Part shown: one piece after another, positions 13,808 through 16,377 of the stretch | Layout: each line of letters opens with the position of its first letter | How positions within the stretch are numbered: position 1 is the first letter of the stretch | Notes under the pieces: generated by a model | Seen by the model: the letters and a program-made list of their open reading frames with translations, nothing else | What the model was told of the DNA's origin: nothing | Databases searched by the model: none | Assembly (NCBI GenBank): GCA_025455945.1 | Contig: JALOLN010000028.1 | Location: forward strand, 1-16,377 | Direction: 5' to 3' | Length of the DNA stretch: 16,377 bases | DNA from: Actinomycetes bacterium | GTDB lineage: Bacteria; Actinomycetota; Actinomycetes; Prado026 | Made by a program: the position numbers and the translations under genes

Positions 13808-15327
13808 GCGCCCAGCCCGACGCCCTGCTGCCCTTCGCCGACGCGGTGGCGACCTTCGACCCGGTCCTCGGCCTCGAGGTCCACGTCGAGCTCGGCACAG
13901 CCACGAAGATGTTCTGCGGCTGCCCCACGGGGTTCGGCGCGCCCCCGAACACCCAGACCTGCCCCACGTGCCTCGGCCTGCCCGGCTCGCTGCCCGTGGT
14001 GAACCGGGTGGCGGTGGAGTCCGCGATCCGGATCGGGCTGGCACTGCACAGCGACATCGCGCCCTGGTGCCGCTTCGCGCGGAAGAACTACTTCTACCCG
14101 GACATGCCGAAGAACTACCAGGTGTCCCAGTACGACGAGCCGATCGCCGTCGGGGGCTGGCTCGACGTCGACGTGCCCACACCGGACGGCCCGCGCCGCG
14201 TCCGCGTCGAGATCGAGCGGGCGCACATGGAGGAAGACACCGGCAAGACGACCCACCAGGGCGGCGAGACCGGGCGGATCCACGGCGCCGACTACTCCCT
14301 GGTGGACTACAACCGCGCCGGCATCCCGCTCATCGAGATTGTCACCAAGCCCATCGAGGGGACGGGTGCGTCCGCGCCCGAGGTGGCTCGCGCCTACGTG
14401 GCCGAGCTGCGGGCCCTCGTGCGGGCCCTCGGCGTGTCCGACGCGCACATGCACCAGGGGTCGCTGCGCTGCGACGTCAACGTCTCGCTGCGCCGGGGTC
14501 CGGACCAGCCGTACGGCACCCGGTCGGAGACGAAGAACGTCAACTCGCTCCGCTCCACCGAGCGCGCGGTGCGCTACGAGATCCAGCGGCAGGCCGCTGT
14601 CCTGGCCGGCGGGGGCCGGGTCGTCCAGGAGACCCGGCACTGGCACGAGGACACCGGGCTGACGACGCCAGGCCGGAGCAAGGAGCAGGCCGAGGACTAC
14701 CGATACTTCCCCGAGCCCGACCTCGTCCCGCTCGCGCCGTCCGACGAGTGGGTGGCGCAGCTGCGCCGGACCCTGCCAGAGATGCCGGCGGCCCGGCGGC
14801 GGCGGCTACAGGCGGACTGGGCGGTGTCCGACTTCGAGATGCAGTCGATCGTGAACGCCGGTGCCCTGGACCCGATCGAGGCGACGGTCGCGGACGGCGC
14901 CGACCCGGCCGCCGCGCGCAAGTGGTGGCTCGGGGAGCTGGCCCGGGTGGCCAACGAGCGCGGCGTCGAGGTGGGGGAGCTGCCGATCTTCCCCGCCGAC
15001 GTGGCGCGGGTCGTGGCGCTGGTGGAGTCCGGGGCCCTCACCGACACGCTGGCCCGCCGGGTCGTGGACGGCGTCCTCGCCGGGGAGGGGTCGCCGGACG
15101 ACGTCGTGGCGGCCCGCGGGCTGAAGGTGGTCGACGACGACGCGGCCCTGCTCGCCGCCATCGACGAGGCGCTCGCGGCGAACGCCGAGGTCGCGGAGAA
15201 GATCCGCGGCGGCAAGGTGCAGGCCGCGGGCGTCGTCGTCGGCGCGGTGATGAAGGCCACCCGGGGCCAGGCCGACGCGGCCCGGGTCCGCGAGCTCCTC
15301 CTCGCCCGCCTCGGCGTGTCAGGGTGA
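13804..15327 (+). CDS. gatB: Asp/Glu-tRNA amidotransferase subunit B
   Basis: GatB (507 aa) binds the mischarged tRNA, phosphorylates its side chain with ATP and transfers ammonia to it. The cradle domain opens with GLEVHVEL (E25, H27, metal site). A four-cysteine zinc site follows (C38, C40, C53, C56). Next come ARKNYFYPDMPKNYQ, HMEEDTGK (from H141), and DYNRAGIPLIEIVT. The C-terminal part, roughly 360-507, is the helical domain plus YqeY-like tail that grips the tRNA (KIRGGK, GAVMKATRGQAD). The start is GTG 13804, overlapping the gatA stop as GTGA, with GGAGGAGG (13786-13793) ten bases upstream. The stop lies inside the left arm of a symmetric terminator. Presence of gatCAB suggests the organism lacks a glutaminyl-tRNA synthetase. 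Confidence 0.97.
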   Translation: MSAQPDALLPFADAVATFDPVLGLEVHVELGTATKMFCGCPTGFGAPPNTQTCPTCLGLPGSLPVVNRVAVESAIRIGLALHSDIAPWCRFARKNYFYPDMPKNYQVSQYDEPIAVGGWLDVDVPTPDGPRRVRVEIERAHMEEDTGKTTHQGGETGRIHGADYSLVDYNRAGIPLIEIVTKPIEGTGASAPEVARAYVAELRALVRALGVSDAHMHQGSLRCDVNVSLRRGPDQPYGTRSETKNVNSLRSTERAVRYEIQRQAAVLAGGGRVVQETRHWHEDTGLTTPGRSKEQAEDYRYFPEPDLVPLAPSDEWVAQLRRTLPEMPAARRRRLQADWAVSDFEMQSIVNAGALDPIEATVADGADPAAARKWWLGELARVANERGVEVGELPIFPADVARVVALVESGALTDTLARRVVDGVLAGEGSPDDVVAARGLKVVDDDAALLAAIDEALAANAEVAEKIRGGKVQAAGVVVGAVMKATRGQADAARVRELLLARLGVSG

Positions 15328-15358
15328 CGCCAGTCTGAAGACCGCCCTCACCCTGACA
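15317..15358. terminator. Bidirectional terminator between gatB and the sugar dehydrogenase gene
   Basis: TGTCAGGGTGA (15317-15327) and TCACCCTGACA (15348-15358) form a perfect 11-bp inverted repeat around a 20-base loop, exactly between two convergent genes. The left arm ends with the gatB stop codon and the right arm begins with the complement of the stop of the opposite gene. One symmetric hairpin can therefore serve both strands. There is no long T-run on either side. Confidence 0.75.
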
Positions 15359-16377
15359 GCGCGAGGCGCAGGATGCGGTCGTCGGCCTCAGCGGGGTCGC
15401 CCCGGCCGTCCCGGTTGGACGTCGTGACCCACAGGGTGCCGTCGGGGGTCGTGACCACCGTCCGCAGCCGTCCGAGGTCGCCGGCGAGGAACGCCCTCGG
15501 CTCGCCGGCGCCGTCCCCGGTGATGGGCACCTGCCACAGCCGCTCACCGCGCAGGGCGGCGACGTAGACGACGTCGTCGACGATGGCGATGCCGCTGGGG
15601 GAGGCCTCGGAGGTGCGCCAGGTCGCCACCGGGTCGACATAGCGGCCGTCGTTCCCCACGCCCTCGACGCGGGGCCAGCCGTGGTTGCCCCCGCGCACCA
15701 CGAGGTTCAGCTCGTCGAACGCCTTCTGGCCCAGTTCGCTGGCCCACAGCCGCCCGCGGGAGTCGAAAGCCAGCCCCTGCACGTTGCGGTGCCCGTACGA
15801 CCACACGGGGGAGCCGGGGAACGGGTTGTCCGCGGGCACCGAGCCGTCCGGCCGGATCCGCAGGATCTTGCCGCCCAGGGACCGGCGGTCCTGGGCCAGG
15901 TCCGGGTCGCCGACCTCCCCCGTGCCGATCCACAGGGCGCCGTCGGGGCCGAAGACGATCCGCCCGCCGTTGTGGATCCCGCCGGCCGGGATGCCGGTGA
16001 GGACCGGCACCGGGGTCCCCAGCCGGTCGCCGTCCAGGCGCACCCGGACCACCCGGTTGTCGCCGCTGGCGGTGTGGTACGCGAAGACCGTGCGGTCCGT
16101 CGCGAACGCCGGCGACACGGCCAGGCCGAGCAGGCCGCCCTCCCCGCCGTGGCGCACCCCCGGGACGACGCCCAGCCGGGCGACGGCGCCGTCGGGGCCG
16201 ACCCGCACCAGCCGGGCGGTGTCGCGCTCGGCCACCAGCGCGGCCCCGTCGGGCAGGAACGCCACGCCCCAGGGGACCTCGAGGTCCGAGGCGACCACGC
16301 CCGCGACCGAGACCCTGGCCGGGACCGGCGCGGACGGTGCGGTCGTGGTGGGCGTCGGCCCCGCGGACGACGGGGAG
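15348..16377 (-). CDS. PQQ-dependent sugar dehydrogenase family protein (glucose/sorbosone dehydrogenase), 5' end cut by the window
   Basis: A six-bladed beta-propeller of the soluble aldose dehydrogenase family, which oxidises sugars with bound PQQ outside the cytoplasm. Counting from GTG at 16298, landmarks are LEVPWGVAFLPDG (6-18), GGEGGLLGLA (51-60), HNGGRIVFGPDG with H109 as the counterpart of the catalytic base, and GGKILRI (142-148). GHRN at 169-172 supplies the PQQ-contacting R and N, and DELN (195-198) and GGNHGWP follow. The frame stays open from 16298 to the window edge and reads as a Ser/Pro/Thr/Ala-rich linker (SPSSAGPTPTTTAPSAP), so the real start and a signal peptide or lipoprotein signal probably lie outside. 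Whether PQQ is really used is unproven; many actinobacterial members are uncharacterised. It is convergent with gatB and not part of that operon. Confidence 0.85.
   Translation of the reverse strand, partial: SPSSAGPTPTTTAPSAPVPARVSVAGVVASDLEVPWGVAFLPDGAALVAERDTARLVRVGPDGAVARLGVVPGVRHGGEGGLLGLAVSPAFATDRTVFAYHTASGDNRVVRVRLDGDRLGTPVPVLTGIPAGGIHNGGRIVFGPDGALWIGTGEVGDPDLAQDRRSLGGKILRIRPDGSVPADNPFPGSPVWSYGHRNVQGLAFDSRGRLWASELGQKAFDELNLVVRGGNHGWPRVEGVGNDGRYVDPVATWRTSEASPSGIAIVDDVVYVAALRGERLWQVPITGDGAGEPRAFLAGDLGRLRTVVTTPDGTLWVTTSNRDGRGDPAEADDRILRLALSG

Noticed and set aside
15348..16298. GTG at 16298 as the true start of the sugar dehydrogenase
   Set aside because: The frame stays open to the window edge with a linker-like Ser/Pro/Thr-rich stretch, and family members are exported, so an N-terminal signal outside the window is more likely.

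Overview
The window comes from a very GC-rich actinobacterium. By eye the GC content is about 70% or more, GTG starts are common, several -10 hexamers are of the TANNNT type, and the LigA, MnmA and GatCAB sequences have actinobacterial character. I cannot fix the order or genus. Almost every base is coding, and twelve genes can be supported.

Layout. 1-1875: etfB and etfA, the two subunits of electron transfer flavoprotein, closed by a strong hairpin at 1892-1925. 1961-4221: a class I cysteine desulfurase overlapping mnmA by one base, a sulfur relay for tRNA wobble-uridine thiolation, followed by a hairpin. 4341-7470: a half-length cobalamin-independent methionine synthase-like protein overlapping ligA (NAD-dependent DNA ligase). 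7595-11835: two tandem paralogous membrane proteins, each with an N-terminal multi-helix membrane domain, a GGDEF domain (c-di-GMP synthesis) and an EAL domain (c-di-GMP breakdown). 12003-15327: gatC, gatA and gatB, the glutamyl/aspartyl-tRNA amidotransferase. 15348-16377: a convergent gene, cut by the window edge, for a PQQ-type sugar dehydrogenase with a six-bladed beta-propeller.

Most of this is core metabolism and translation. The signalling content is the GGDEF-EAL pair between ligA and gatC. The short gap before the first of these genes is the only AT-rich stretch in the window. It holds two near-perfect matches to the BldD box (the binding site of BldD, the c-di-GMP-responsive regulator) whose centres are 21 bp apart, with a good -10 hexamer between them. 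This suggests a c-di-GMP feedback circuit. The leader of the second gene can form mutually exclusive hairpins, one of which covers its ribosome-binding site.

Other structure outside genes: a 12-base palindromic unit present three times, in the gaps upstream of the MetE-like gene and of gatC; and a symmetric terminator between gatB and the sugar dehydrogenase gene whose two arms contain the stop codons of both genes. I see no transposases, CRISPR arrays, tRNA or rRNA genes, and no clearly novel multi-gene system. The most original material is regulatory.
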